In this document: positions 1 to 15,400 of the stretch, piece by piece | How positions within the stretch are numbered: the first letter of the stretch is position 1 | How the letters are laid out: each line of letters opens with the position of its first letter | Assembly (NCBI GenBank): GCA_964035545.1 | Contig: OZ037765.1 | Location: forward strand, 29,314,004-29,378,003 | DNA from: Bugula neritina | Taxonomy: Eukaryota > Bryozoa > Gymnolaemata > Cheilostomatida > Bugulidae | Direction: 5' to 3' | DNA: 64,000 nucleotides | Position numbers and translations under genes: made by a program | The notes under the pieces: model-generated | What the model saw: the letters and a program-made list of their open reading frames with translations, nothing else | Database searches by the model: none | Told to the model about the DNA's origin: nothing

Positions 1-3000
1 GTTTATGAAAATGAATGTATGACTTGTGAGTTTCGACAGAAGTAAATGTTTATTGCGATGCCGATCCTATTTTTTAAAAGTTATTATACGTCGTCGTTAA
101 AATTAGCTTCGAACTCAGACGCGTAAATGCTTACAGTGTGAAAGATTTGCTAAACCACCCGCTTCAATTTACTTTCGTCACCATACTGCATCTCTATTGA
201 GCAATTACTGTCACATGAGTTAATCACATGACTTGCAACAGACAGCTAGACGCACATTTTCAGTCAACACTAGAATGAAAACGTTTGTTTTTAGAGCCAA
301 TTACTAATAACATATTTTAATGTTAAACATTGTTATTTAGGAACATTAATTTAATTATCATCATCAAGATAAATTTATATTTTTACAGTTTTGACAGTAA
401 CACTGACAGTTACTGTTATTCACTTATCGTTGCTGTTACTGTTAGTGTTAGACTTAGTGTTAGTCAATCTGAATCTTCTAGAATGAGAATCTAATACTAC
501 TACTACTAGTACTGCTACAGACTACTAGTACTAGTGCTAATAATACAAGACCTGTTAGTACAGTTTTAGTTGCAAAGCAGCTTTTGCTATGATTTAGTTG
601 TTAGTAAGTTAGGGTTCACTAGTTATGCCTATGGGTGCTATAATAGTAACACTAATACTAATAAGATTAATTGTAATTCAAATTGAATAAAGTTAAATGC
701 CTTACTTTTATTTTAATTTATGAAACAATTCAAGATTTATACTCTAAATAAAAGTTATCACTAGTATCTTTTTTCAAAATATTGTAATCAATTGTTATAC
801 TACGTAGTATTTCATATTTATATTATCATTATAATATTTAATACTGACATAATTATTAATACAATTATATTTATATCATATAATATTAACATATGACTAT
901 TTAATAGTTATTTGTCTTAATATGTAACATTAATTATTGATTCATCTGTACTAATTTAATTTAATGACATTTGATATGTAATAACAATAAAAATAGTTAT
1001 TTTACAAATTACTATATAAAATAGTATGATTTTCTTATTAATGTTAAATATAAACATAGACTTTGATTGCAAACATCTTAAACAACTGAATTAAAGAATG
1101 CTGTTATAAGATAAAAATGATACCTGTAATACCTACATAATCATGGAGTGCTAAATTGTTCAAAGTTTACTCATGATTTCATTCCATTTTATGCCCACGA
1201 TGACTTGATATCTAACCATTGTTTTTTTCATATAAAACATTCCATATGCATTCATTTTGCCCTCATACATATAGATTATTCATAATTACATAATTGCAGA
1301 TTGTGTAAAAGTTTGTCATTACTGAATATATGGCCATACCAGTATTAACTGCTAGTGCAGGATCTACGTAGATTTTTACTTAGATTGGTTGAATAGTTTT
1401 TAGTCTATTTTGTTTTGCTAAAAACTCTCACTCAAACTAGTAAGTAAAGTGAAATTTTCTGACCTAAGAAAAGCATACACAAAGACTACACTGCAGAAAA
1501 GACAAAGCAAAAGTGCATGAACAAGAGAATGTAGGGCATAAACTAGTATTATATACGGGAAAATGTCACCCTCTTACATGTGTGAGGATTTACCATAGTA
1601 GATCCAACATGCTTTCTATATTTTGCTTGATCAATTTTACAAACTTGTTCATTAATAAACATGCGCCTTCAATTTGTTTTTGAATGAAAACTTAATATGA
1701 TAATGCACTCAAATTTCACAAAATATTATATTATGCGGTAATGAGCTTTATTAAATAATAGCTGGATCATGTTTGGTACATACATTAATGTATGCACAAA
1801 ATTAATATACCATAATATGATGCCACCTAAATATTTGTGTTTGTGCACTGCATCTAAGTTATTAGTTTTGTTTAAAAAATAACATAGAAAAAAATAATTT
1901 GTACAGTATCCGCAGAAAAACTTTTCTATAGCTAGAATTTGTTTTTTTAAAGCTTTAGATAATATAAAATTAAAAGCAATCGATCAAAATTAATTAGCAA
2001 AGTATTAACTTATGTATTCAATTTGTTTTTATGGAGCACAGGATTTGTAAAATAAATATGAAGCATTTCATATAAGTTTTTTTCTAAAAAACACTGTCCT
2101 GATTCCTTCAACATATTAAAAAATAATTGTTTATCTTATGCCAATAAATTGTATATGATTAATTTTATGGTGCAACAAACTTGATAAAACATAATGCTTA
2201 TATATGCACACGTTGAAAAAGCATTTGCTGTCCTAACTTATGCATGATGCATTAAATCCCCATTTTTCAAAATGCTACTAATAAAAGATTCAATCCAAAC
2301 AAAAAATAGTTTGCACATGCAGGGTTCTGTGGTAACCAACAGAGTCTTTGATCATACTGGACCATTAAATTGTTGCAGCTAGGTAGAAGATAGCAAGTTA
2401 TGTTTTCATGCAATATTCACTCACATAAATTTTGGGTGTTTGAGTTTTGAAAAAATCTGATTGCTGCATAGTATAATATACTAAGTAAGCAGAGCATTGC
2501 CATTACAATACACAAATTTTAGAAGTTATCTTTTCTCAAAGCTCATAATTTGTGGGGAGACAACCTACTAGTTTATAGATACAACCTATAGCAATAGCGG
2601 ACAAAAAAAATTATTGATCTGTTATGATGTTTAGGTTCCTTTATTAAAGAAATGCATGTCTCGGTATTATCTTTCCAATACAACTTGGATTTGATTTAAT
2701 CTTTTTTTCCTGACAGTTTTTACTAGAATTGATTTAACTTATTCTGCCAACTCAGACTCATCATGTCACTGCATGTTAAATTTGGCCACATTTACTTTTC
2801 CCCCATTGCAGGGCTAACTAGTCATCAATATGCTTCTCAGAAAAGCTGATACGTGTTGTGTATTCATTAGCACTTTTGCTTTACTTCTTATGCGACACAT
2901 ATTAATTAGCTTATTCACGTTTATTTAAATGTCTTTGTTGTTTTTTCTGGTGTAGTTTTTGTGTATATTTTTTCTCTTTTATCTTCAGCTGTGAAGTTCC

Positions 3001-4250
3001 CCTGTTTAATTAAAAAAGGATTACTTTTTAGTAAATTGGTTATAAATCATAAAAAACTCTTAATTTGTCTTAAATATTTTGTAAACTTAATTTAATTTTA
3101 TTAAAAGGTTATTATACCTATGTATATATAAGGGTCAGTATTCATCATCTCTTTGATTTTGAGATTGATCATTATATTATGAAATAGAAATTCTTCTTCA
3201 TTTATTTATTAGTAGAAGGCAGTCATGAATTCCACACCAAAAAGTTAAATTTTTGCTGTGCCATAAAGGCATGTTGCCTGAATTTGATACTAATACTGCA
3301 ATTTGGTTGAGCCCTGACATTGGCACAGAGTGCATCAAGTTTATGCTAGGGTATAATTATTGTTAGCATATTCCTGTATTTATCAACTAAAGTCATCAAC
3401 TATGATGAAGCAATAAAAGCTTCATTTTGCAAGTAAAATATTTGCTACTGAAACTGTGTTCCAATACACAAGCATCAAATTACTTACGTATATATTATGT
3501 TTATGAACAATTCTGCTGGTACTAGATTAATATATGTTACATTTATCAGATGACTACATTGCTTCGAGGGTACAATCCTGGTAGGTATCTTTCTATGCGA
3601 GATATGTAATATCATTATGCATGATAAAAGCATAGATACTTTTGCATCTAACCATTTACGTATAGTATATACCATGTGTCATATAACACATTTTACTAAA
3701 TGTTACTGTAGTTCTGTATAGAACATAAAGTTGCATGCTTTAAAATTGTGTTTTCTACAAGTAACATATAGTTTTCTTTTCATACAGCTGTATAAAAATT
3801 TAATTTAAACTATTTTTTTGTAATAGCTACTAGGTGCGAAGAAAAGTACAGTACTTATAGTTTATGTGAATTGTCTTCTCTTTATTAATACTTTGGAACA
3901 CCTGCACTTGTTTGATGATGAACTTTATTGAAATGACTGCACTCAATCGTGTGGAAGTTAAGCTCTCACTGCCCCTATTCTTATTCACATTAACTAAATT
4001 ATCGCATACAATTACAGCAAATATAACATTAGTTTTCCAAATAAATAGGGATCAAGGATATTACTGTATTTTTAAGACGCCAAACAAAATAATTATGTCA
4101 AAAGGTATGTATAGGTGGAAACTCTCTTTCAAATAAAATAATCATGTCATTAAATAGTGATCACACTCAAAGAAATAAAAAATGTTGTTATATCTACAGT
4201 GAAGTTCTTGTATCTGAAACTTTATATTTTAATGAAAAGCCTTCATATCT

Positions 4251-4421
4251 AGAGGTAGGTGCAGTAACGGAGAAATTGAGAAAAGCCTGTGTTTTAAATT
4301 AAAAATGCAGCAAAAGAAGTTATGTTCTCGCAAGAATTTCAACCCATGCCCCAAACCAAAATTTAATAATGAAATTAATAAACTTAGGCTATCTCAATTT
4401 CTCCGCTACTGCTCCTAAGTG
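4251..4421 (-). mobile_element. small foldback transposon (MITE), copy 1
   Basis: The ends are inverted repeats: 4256-4281 and the reverse complement of 4392-4417 match at 24 of 26 positions and share the core GGAGAAATTGAGA. The 7-bp word CATATCT lies immediately outside on both sides (4244-4250 and 4422-4428) and could be a target-site duplication. There is no coding capacity. Related copies lie at 11038-11198 and 53029-53101, in the opposite orientation. The superfamily cannot be told from the sequence. Confidence 0.75.
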
Positions 4422-7277
4422 CATATCTTATGTTGAATTTACCATCCTTTATGACTGCCTTGCAAAACTGGTATAGCTTTGAACAGTGTCTGGTTATGAA
4501 CAGGATTGGTTAATACTTACACATGAACCGACAAGTCACGTAACAAGGTATCTGTTCAAATAGCTTACCACCATAACGGAGCATTGAAAAGTAAATTTAG
4601 ATTTACAGTTGCTATCTATAGCCTAGTTCTAAGTTAACTTCATAGCAAATGAAGTGTAAAGCCTAAGCTATATAGATAGATGTTCATATTTCTGCACTCC
4701 ATAGTCACCAAGTTTACATTGTTTTCAGATAGCTGAGCTGAAGTAGCTTTTCATTTATGTGAATTACCATTAACCGTACTCTCTTCTCATCATGTTAATT
4801 GCAGTACCTCTCCAATAAGTCCCCAAAGAATCCCAATCAATGCTAATGAGTCATATACTAAGTATACAATGGAGTTAGTTTTGTGTGCTTTGATGGAGGT
4901 ATCAGAGTAGTAGCTAAAGTATTGCAAGTAGTATATTAGTGGCAGCAAACAGTTATAGGGCTACCTGCAGGTAAATGCTGTAAATATCGTGTTTCAAATG
5001 CAAAACGGTAGTGGGTTAAAAGCAATACCTTATTGGTGCATGGTGAAATGCTGGGTGATTGCTCTTTTGGGCTAGTTAGAATATATTATTTTATTGGTTT
5101 TCTTGGAATAAATTGTTTTGCGCTGAGATAGGCTTCAATTCTGGAAACTGTATTTCTAGTAGTTTTCATGGCTACATTACTGAAACCATTCAATTTAGAA
5201 CACAATATGCCTGCCCCCAGCACTTGCATACTTCTAATGAACCCTTTCTATATACAACCAGCATAATTTATCTAGCACTATTAGTTATGTGTGTATATAT
5301 TAATGTAGCTAATAATACTCCAGCATTGCTATTGATTTTCATCTGCATTTTATAATGAGCTAGGTTAGTGTCAAGTCTGGGAAGTAGCGTAGAGCATGTG
5401 TAGACTAGCTTTTAGTACAATGAAACAGAAATTCTAGATATTTGTAACTAACCCAAATCGTCACATATCATCACACAGGTAGGAAAGTATCAATTATAGA
5501 AACTTTCACAAATGTATAAGTAGTTTGAGGCAAGAATTCAAAGTAACTGCTTTTATCTTTAGTTGTTTAATTACAGCATCCTTTGATAAAATGGGTTAAT
5601 TTTTTTGCTTGAAAAACAGATTCAGGAAAATAAAATTAGTATAGTTAGAGGCAACTGCCCAATGTGTTGACATTGCCATCTCATATTAATGTAATTAATA
5701 GTGGCTAGGATATTGTGTAGCGGAGTTAAACAAAGCTACTCTGTTTGCTCTGTGTTACGATATACCCATTAATGTTAGCAGCTGGTGCATATAAGTTTCA
5801 CAGCTTTTCACTGTTCTATTGTGGAAGTTTACGTAAAGCTTACAGAATTCAATACTTTTTCAACAGTTTTATTTTGTTGTTATTTTAAGATACTTTTTTC
5901 AACTCCAACAAAGACTTAACTCATGACTTTCACAGCACTTGGACAAAACAGAACTTAACTTTGAATAGTCTGGTTACACTAACGGCAATCTGGGATAGGC
6001 TGCTATTGTAAGTAAGTGTTACTTGTAATAAAACAATGTTGTATAGCTGCTTGACTAACTAGATTACTATTTGGCTGAGTGCATTCTCTTCATTAACTTG
6101 ACTTACTTCATTAGCTGCAAGTATGTTTGATTTTCTAATGTGCTAACAAAAGTAGTGGTAAGTTTTAAAACTAAAAATTAAATCAATGAACAGCTTTCTG
6201 GATATTACGTTGGATTTCAAGTTTACTCATGCTTGTGTATGCCTGGGACAGGGTAAGTGCTGCTCCGTTTGCTTGGGTTCATAATTTTTGATTTGTAGTT
6301 TGGGTTTGAAGTAATTGCTTTATTTTATAGTTGGAGAACTTTTAATGCTACAAAGCATATTTCGAAGAACTAACACTATTAAAACTAGCAACTCAGCACT
6401 GCCAAGAAAAGTGCCCAACTAAAGATTTTTGAAGTAGCACTAGGTTTGGCAGATATTTGTAGCCTAAAATCTTACCTGGCTGTAAACCTAAATAGGAAAT
6501 TAAAAATTAGAAACTCAAGCTAAGCAAATATCTACATCTCTGTACCTCGAAGGTATATATGCTGTGAGTAATTTGTGCTCATCTTTTTAAAGACTCTGTG
6601 GTTTGCTTCTGATAACCCTAACAGGTGCTATGTTCAATCTCCATAGTTTGTTTCAACCTCTAGTTTTGCTAGTTCTTGTTGTGAGTTGTACACCATAAAA
6701 AAGTTTCCCAAAACATGCAGTTCAGAGAAAATCTCTCATTTAAGAAGTTTTTTTAATAATCTCAGTCTCTTTTAAACTGGAAATCCTATGGAAATTAAAA
6801 GAAATTTGTCTGTTACTGCAGGTGAATGTTTCTACCGCAGGTTTGGCAAATGCAACATGATTTCTAGCTGCCGGTAGTATTAGATGAATTGCTGAAGTTC
6901 AAGCCAATTACCACGGTTAAAAATCAGTTGTAATGAAGGCTGATTAATTCATTTTGCATAGCTAAGCATTTTACTTTCCGATGGATTAGCTATGGCTTTG
7001 CATATTTCTCTATTGTTAAGTGGGATTTTATACAGGCCTGTCTTTGTTCTCATTGTATTGACATTGCGGATTGTGACAACAATATCAGCTAATATCATTG
7101 TTGATATCATTGGGCAGAGAAGCAGCTTGGCTGAGTACTATTCACCATCTTTCAAACCGTTAACTGTTTGAACATTGATAATTTACTTTGTTTTGACTTA
7201 TAAAGTACTTCAGATCTTTAATTGTTAAGGCGATCTTTTCGCAATGTGAGTATTATCAAATGTTTGGCATCTTTCTT

Positions 7278-7278
7278 C

Positions 7279-7331
<53 letters not shown>
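7278..7331. repeat. poly-C followed by (CT)n microsatellite
   Basis: Twelve C residues run straight into about 20 CT units. It is a simple repeat in non-coding DNA, and its length in the assembly may not be exact. Confidence 0.95.
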
Positions 7332-7333
<2 letters not shown>

Positions 7334-9293
7334 ATGCACTGTGTCATTTCTGACTGTCACTGTAATGAAATTCATTTGTAAAGCCTGTTATTATAATTAT
7401 GTCAATTACTGAAATAATTGCTGATGGCCAGCATCAGCAGCTTTAAATTGTGTGAAGGGCTAGTGTATAGTATTTACTCTCTCAGCGTTGGTATGCTTTG
7501 AACCATTTAAAAACAGTACACTTGGGACCTTTTGAGCATTTTGTCACTTGGATGTATTCTATAATATAGAATGAACATGGACTGGTTTATTTATTGGTCT
7601 AACAATTTTATCAATTTTCTAACTGCTGCCAGCATCATAATTGTCCCTTGGAGGTTAGTTAGCTTAATTTATCTTTGTTGTGTGCAAATACCATGCTATG
7701 TTATTGTTAGGCTTGGGCCTAAGGCACCGAGTACAGTATTTGCTTGATCATAGAAGTCAACTTCACTTCCTCAAGTTCTATTAACGATATATATTAATGA
7801 TATATATTATTTTACTTATTACAACCTAATTCCGTACATGTACATAATGACACACTACAGTATAGTATGTAGTGGTTGAGGTACTGAAACATGTTATATT
7901 ATATTTCAATGGGTTGAGGCCACTAAGAGTCTGTAGTTTTGTTCATTATATATTATGAGTGACCTTTATAAGTGCAAGCTAAGTTATTACTTCTTGTGAT
8001 CAAAAGATATGCTTGGTTCTAATAGGTAGGAACAAACTACAAAGTTATAGAAATGAAAAATTGCAATCAATTAGTCCATTATCAATGCCAAGAAATAGGC
8101 ATGCAGTTGTAGAGGTTTGGCAGCTTTGAGCATATCTAATGAGGAACTGATCAACGCTGAATCACAAATAGACTATAAATTATTCCAACAATTTACTGTA
8201 ATCTACATATAATCTGTATAATCTATAGCTGAGGATAATATTATAGCTATTTTAAACCAGCTATTTTTATACATTTAAAAAGTAACTAACTTATATTTTG
8301 TCCTCAACTCCCAAAACACACGTGGCATCAATCTGTACTTTGTTCTGACTAATATAACTGCTTTTCCAATCAACATAATATTATATTTCATTATCTTGTG
8401 CAAGCCTAGCTTCTAACGGATATTAAATTAACACAGATGCAGTATATATAATAGCAGCATTATTTATCTTGGGCCAACACTTGCCTCATTCATAAAAAGT
8501 GACAGAGGGATAATTGTGTGGAAACCGTGATGCAACTTACTAGCATATGTTAGCATTTGGGATTCTAGATTCTAAATTTGTAACAGCCAGTAGCGAGTTG
8601 CATTCTGGTCTTTATTAGAGCTCCTGTAGCTAATTTATAGATTGTCTACAATATAAACTCTGGAAACGACCAGGGAAATTAATTTTTTTAGCTATTTATT
8701 TCCTCATTTCTGAAGATATTTTTCAGTATTTAAAAATTAATAATGAAAATTTGAATAATACTATAAAAAAACTTGAGCACCCCAGAAAAAAGTGTGAGTT
8801 AGTAATGACATCACAGCAATTACAGTCAAATGGCTCAGAAACCAGTCAGTGTATTTCACAAATCACTGTCACAAAGTGATTATACTTTCTATGCAACACT
8901 GAAATCAAAGGCTGACATGAATCAACTTTTGTAACTGCTTATTTACGAGTTCATGATTCAGAGGTACTTGTTATGGCAGTTTATGTTTACATTTAACATA
9001 CCCACTGGTTCACTAGTTTTAACCAATTAAAGATAAATAAAAGCTGTAATTGAGCTAATCATAACTCGTGTGCTAAATTTTTACTGGTAGAAGTTATTCT
9101 GGCATCGGTATTGGCATATGGACATTTGCATATATTCATTATTCCCTTTAATTGTTACTTATAAATCAATTTGCCTTAATTATAGCCTGAAGTATAGACA
9201 GTGACTTCTCAAAATAGAGCGAGAACTACATGTAGGAAGTGGCGTTCATCTACACTTACATTATCTCTCAGTCTATATAAGCTGCTCTTGGTT

Positions 9294-9413
9294 ATGGATT
9301 TGCAAAATTCCATGTGCACGTCAATGGAGGTAGAATACGACAGTGACGAGGAACAGGATGTTGGCGCTGAACTGAACACATGGCTTTCTCAGCTTGGCAC
9401 CGCTGCCACCAAG
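9294..9413 (+). CDS. MRL exon 1: acidic N-terminus and first talin-binding-like helix
   Basis: The 40 codons read an acidic stretch (EYDSDEEQD) and then an amphipathic helix with the ELNTWLSQLG pattern, ending phase 0 before GTACAG. In RIAM the corresponding N-terminal helix binds talin, and Lamellipodin has a similar one. The helix pattern is what I see; talin binding in this species is inference from the family. Confidence 0.8.
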
Positions 9414-12400
9414 GTACAGGAAAGTTTTATACTTGGTATATTACTTCTGTTAGTTGATGAATATATGAGAATTTTATTATAGCAAACATTTCAAAGCAAA
9501 CTAATCATTTGATATTCGATATCCCCGAGTGCTTTCTAAAAGATTGGGAGGAAGAGTGCATCTTAGCAGAAAAATAAAATTGTAATTACGAACTCAAATT
9601 CAAACAATCGATAAACTTTTACCACTTTATACTCCTAAGAACCCTGGAATGTGCCGTGGCCCTGAAGGCACATGTTAAACTCACAGCTCTATTGTAATAT
9701 TCTATACAGCACTATTTGTTGGGTATTAGCTTACATCACTGCAGCTACAAGTTATGCACAAAGTTATTAAATCCAATAATTTTATATTTAAAATCAATAA
9801 TTGAGAACTTGTTAAAGTGTGTGTTACTAGGTTAGAGTATGCTGTTGATACCCTGTGTGTGCTACTATATAGACTAGGACTAACTGCTTCAGTTTAGTAT
9901 TTCTGTGCACATCTTATAGGGCTTTCACCTTCTCCATAGTATATCTGTCTGTATATCTGTCTGGTATTTCATAGGTCAATAGGGTAGCTCTCTCAGCTGT
10001 TTATTATAGTTATAGTAAAATGCTCCTTTATCTAAATAAAAAATGATTCTAAGTACTAGCCTAGTCATGTTATGCAACCAGCGTACATTTGATGTTGTTG
10101 TAAACATTTATGATGCAATGATACTTAGGATAATTTTTAGTTTCGTAGCAAAAATTATATAAAAAAGTAACAGGGGAAGTAACTGCTAAAGTCTTTGACT
10201 AAAACCTGAAAAACAATTATATACCATACTGAGTCAAGTAGGTGACAGTCTAAAAAAGCCTTCAATCAGTCTCCCACGAAACTCAGTTATGGTAGACGCT
10301 TCGTTTAGATAGATGCACTAGCACTCACTCAGGGGTATTAGTTGATGTCGATGATTTTAAACATTTGTTTTAAAAACTAGGAATTAGAAGATGCATACAC
10401 TTGTTCCAGTGGCTTTGTGGCCGCCTATGAACCCCATAGCTTAAACTTCATTCTCAAACCTGTACTTAGCTGCTGTCTTAGTATACACTTCATGCTGCTC
10501 ATCAGAATTGGTATCGAGGATAAATGTAATTGTGAATCATGCATCTAGTAAAAAAATAAGACAAATTACTATATAATAGGTAATTGGTTAATAAATGCTA
10601 TTACTCAAAACAGGAAGATAAGCTATCAAGTTCTTCTTTAAGTATTTAGTTGATTTAGTTTGCTTCTTATTAATTTCTCAGTAAGATAAAAGCTGCTTCA
10701 CATTTACTGTGCTATGCAGCAGCTGGCACTAGTAGGTAGTAATCGGCAGCATTGTGTAATAAGCTGACTCATTTAGCTGCCTCATCATCTACCATTTCCT
10801 GTCTGCATGAAAATGGAAATCGGCCAAGTATCATATTATGTATGGCCTACCCCTCCCTATCAGTGGGTGGCTAAGAATTTCCACAGGCAGTCAAAGTTAC
10901 ACACAATTTTTAATCATTTTAAAACAGCCGAGCATGTAAAAGTAAAATTAAAATTGTCTTTTCTTGGTCTGTTGTGAAACTAATAATATTTGATGACAAC
11001 CAATGTACTTTCACTATTTTAGAACAGAGAAATCATTTGGGTGCCATAGTGGAAAAATTGCAATAGCCTAAATTCTTTGTTTTCTTAATAAATTTCAGTT
11101 TGGAGGATGGGTTGTAACTCTCATTTGAACATAACTTCGTTTGCTACATTTCTGATTTAGCACTCGAACATTTCTCAATTTCTCTAATACTGCACCTACC
11201 TCAGATTGCAGGCAGTATAATTTATTCAGCTCTGATGTTTCCTATAATGCATTTATTTAAAAGCTCATGGATCATTGAATCATGTTTACTGAGGAATAAA
11301 ATCAATAAGTTGACGGCAAATGGTACACAAAAATACCAATAATCCTGATCTTGGTGAGAAGATAAACAATGTTAATGATGATAATTTCACTCTTAAAGTT
11401 TCCTCCTTTTATCAGCCTCATGATCAATGATTTCATAACATATTGGCACTTTGCTTATTGCCCAGTTTGTATGAACATGTAGAGCACAATTAAGTCATTG
11501 TAGAATGTTCACCCAATCAAATATACAATTCCTATAGATTGTTAATTGTCCATCTTAATGAGAATTGACTTTTTAGACAAATGTCTATTGGGTACATTAG
11601 GCCAGCTGGTCTCTCTATACTCAAAGTCATTACATCTTTCCCTCACTGTAGAACATTACATATGATATAACCCAGATTCTTTGATTAGCTGTAAGCATAT
11701 TAAAGGCTATTTAAGTTAATAGGTTTGGATGTAAAGTAGATAATCATGGGTCCAGTTACTAGCATAACAAGCTTTGATATCTGTCTGAAGGGCTACAACA
11801 ATTGGCTGTTATTTGATAACTACCAGCTTTCATTAGTCACATGTTTAGCATACTTTCTATTTAGCTTCCAGACTTTAGATTTAGATTGCTTGGGATTTTT
11901 GGTCTAACGAAGCCCTGACCCTACTGTTTTTTTCAATGAGCTCATTTGATTTTGGTAAGGGTTGTTTGCTCTTGAAATATTTTGCATTCTCAGGGAGTTG
12001 CGTGCTCCTAACCTATATTTGGACTCTAAATACAAGTCTACTATACAAATCATTTAGCTAATGAATTTACGCTAGTTTTTGTTGAAATAGAAAACAACTT
12101 CTGTTTTAGTTAAGCTTATCTAAGAGTTGCTATAGCTATTAGGGCAATAGTTAATTTATATTGTATGAAATCAGACATTGTAAAATGTTTTACTAACAAT
12201 AAACTTTAAATAGCAACTGCTCAAATGTAGAAAGATTAATAACGTTCCTATAACTTCTAAAAATTCCTCAATGAATAAAACATAGCAGGGTGTGACAATA
12301 AACCTTTGGTCATATTTTTATAAAATAGTTGGACTAAATTTTTAATTTCTTCTGAGTCACTTAGTGAAAATGTTTCACAACCCATTATATCTGTTGCAAT

Positions 12401-15400
12401 GTGGCAATGATACAAATCAATAGGCGTTCTGTAATGTAATATTAGTAATTTACCCAGTTGCTTGCTGTATATACACGTAAGCGTTATCTGCTTTATATCT
12501 ACCCTGAGCTCATTCCTTGCGTGCCATTCTGTAATTGCATGGTATGGTGTCTATTGAGACAGTGCATAGATTTGTATCTATTGACTTAGGGTGATTCATC
12601 AGAAAACATAAAAATAATCATATTGATTTCTGATATGGAGCTGAGCTAACAATATTATAGGTTGTGTCAACAGACAAGGGTTGGTAACTCCACAATTAGG
12701 TTTAAAACTTAGTAATTAGTCAACATATAATCTATTTGTTTTAAAGTTGATTTTACTTAGAATCTCAGCATTATATTTATGAGTTGGTTGAGGTTTTGGT
12801 ATAATATGTTGATTAACATTGTTACAATTGTTATAATATCCCTGGTAGTAAGGGTGTGTTTTTGGCTGTTAGAGGAAGAAAGACTAAATACCTGGGCAGG
12901 TCAACTATATGTGGTCCATGGCCAATGAGTTCTATTAAAGTTTGCAATCATTTTATAAGACTTTATAGCTTGACCAACGAAGTAGTCTTTGTGCTATTAT
13001 GAATTCTGTTCAGATTGGTTTAGCTTACAATTGACCTTTTCCTAGAAATAGGGCTTAAAGGATTGCTCTATCTTGTCTAATAAATGGCCATTTAGGTCAA
13101 ACACACATAATATTGTGTTTTTCTAAGCATGCATTGACAAAAAGCATTTGACCAAAGGTAGAAAAAGTTAGTTGAAGTTGAGGGTGTAGATTGGTAACAG
13201 CCAAAACGCCGATTTTGAAATGAGCTGGGAAATGTGACGTAACAGCGCCAGCATTCCTGCTGGTCACGTGACTATACAAATGAATAACTATAGAAATATG
13301 ACTGTGAGATGTAATCTTTTAGCTTGTAATTTGTATATTTATAGAAGTGCAAATGTGAATTATCTCAACCTATAGTTTTTTGACATTTTAAATAACATGT
13401 ATGTGATAGCATTAGGCTATATTTTGCTTGTAAACATTAGAAAAAGCCTTGCAAAAACATGCATTCTTTAGGATGAATGCCTGCGATCGATCTAAACTAG
13501 GTCAGATTGTGCAATATTACGGGCACACCAAAGCTGACCTATATAGCGCACTGTAACTGCTTGAGCGTTATTGGTTGATGTTGCGCCCAGCAACCTTGAA
13601 TACTAGCGTTATAGTTAGCACGTGCAGCATAGTTACTGGCGTTCACACGTCACGTTTTAGGCTCTTCTTTTTCATGGCTGAAAATTTTACCTCCCTCAGA
13701 ATTGGAATTTTGAAAAGCTGTGTTCTAGGCACATATCCCTTTGCAAAGCCACAATTGTTTGCATACACATTAGATTATAGTTCATAATTATAATGTGATT
13801 GTAATAAACTAAGATTGAGCAATCCTTTAACAAATAGAGTTCTATTAGTTTGGGGCTCTTACTAATTATTTGCAGGGCCTCTATGGTGATGATGATGTGT
13901 GTGATAATTGCTAGAACAAGCCATTTATTGATGCCCATTAAATGATAATCAACTAAAAGGTTTTCTGGATTTAATGCTAATGTAAAAGCAGTAAGCCTGG
14001 TCCAAAATAAACAAGTACTTAGAGCTGGAATAAGTTACTGTTATGCAGCTATATTTCCTGTCCCAGTGTTGAATGACTAGCCGCTGACTGAAGAGCCAGG
14101 ATTGCTAAGGCGACTCTGTTTCTGTGCATAAACTTTGCTGAATGTTAGTTGGATATTATAGCCAGAGCTACTTAGTGTACGGTGGTATTCAGAATGATAT
14201 TTTAGAGAGGTCTGGCTAAGAATAGCAACTCAGGGCTTACAAACTCTACAGCAGGGAAACAAGATATAGACTTCATGGTTAATGTTGTAAATATTTGCTA
14301 CTTTTCATTGGATTAAACCGTATTAATAATCAAGGCTGGTCGGCTCAAGTAGAAATTTGAGACACCATCAACCTTACAGGATACAGAAAGCTGTTTGCTT
14401 ATATCCTACATATATACATTTATTATTCCTTCTAATTCATTAGAAAAATCAATGTTTGGTTGGCAGCATTTGTGTGTACACAAGTCGTTAACTTAATTTG
14501 GTGATGGTTGAACTACACTCACACTAACAATTACAGCTGACAAGCATTTTAAGATTGCATTGGTTTTACAGTTAGATGACAACACTGCTGTCAGACGACA
14601 ACAGCGAGAAAAGCAGACAGTTATAACTCAGTCTCACACTATGGAAAGCTTTAGATGCTCTGTAGTCATGGACTTGGACAGTAAGTATTTCTATTATATA
14701 ACTTACCGTCTTATCTGATTACTGAATAAACACATCTACATGTAAATTGACTTATATAGTTATCATGTATATTTTAGGTTTAGTTTACTGGATAAAAGTA
14801 CATGCTAACTGTACTTTGCAATTTTCTTTTCAATTGTTGTATGTGTGTATATTATAGGCAAGGTTAGTTGAATGTTAAAATTTCAATTAAAATTCAATTA
14901 AATTGGATGTTCAATACATGTTGGAGATAGCTGTAAGAATATAACAAATGTATAGTATTGTTTTTACAAAATCATAAAAACAGCCGCACCTGGTTTATTG
15001 TTTGATGCTTAACATCATTCTATGTTAGTCATCCATAGTCGTAGTTTTCTTTCCTTATATTTTTCAATATCTAGCTATAATAACACCTCCAATGTCCATA
15101 AAAAATAAATGTTTTTACAAGTTTGACTGCAAAGAATTACTTTGTGTTCAGCACTTTAGCTGAATATAATAGTAGGCTAAATAAATCTGAAATACAAAAT
15201 TATTGGTGTTATATAATTGAAATGAAAATCTCTCTGTATTGTAAAGTTGTCGGTGTTTTCTTTAACGCTGCACTCCTTTAATTGTGATAGTTTACTGTAT
15301 CACTGCACTTAGAATCTTTCTTCTACAGTACATAGAAAAAGTAGGGTTTTTTAAAATGATCATAAGTAAACCTAAGCACAGGTGAAAACTATGCTTTAGC

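Larger units (their letters stand above)
1..9293. other. intergenic DNA upstream of the MRL gene
   Basis: This stretch is strongly AT-rich and holds no exon I can support. Open frames in it are short, have no recognisable motifs and lie in low-complexity AT sequence. About 490-530 there is a short impure run of ACT/AGT triplets. A foldback transposon lies at 4251-4421 and a C/CT tract at 7278-7331, listed separately. An untranslated first exon or promoter of the MRL gene could be here, but nothing in the sequence decides it. Confidence 0.6.

Noticed and set aside
13575-13787. 70-codon open frame near the promoter-like motif cluster.
   Set aside because: No recognisable sequence and no fitting splice donor to the MRL exons.
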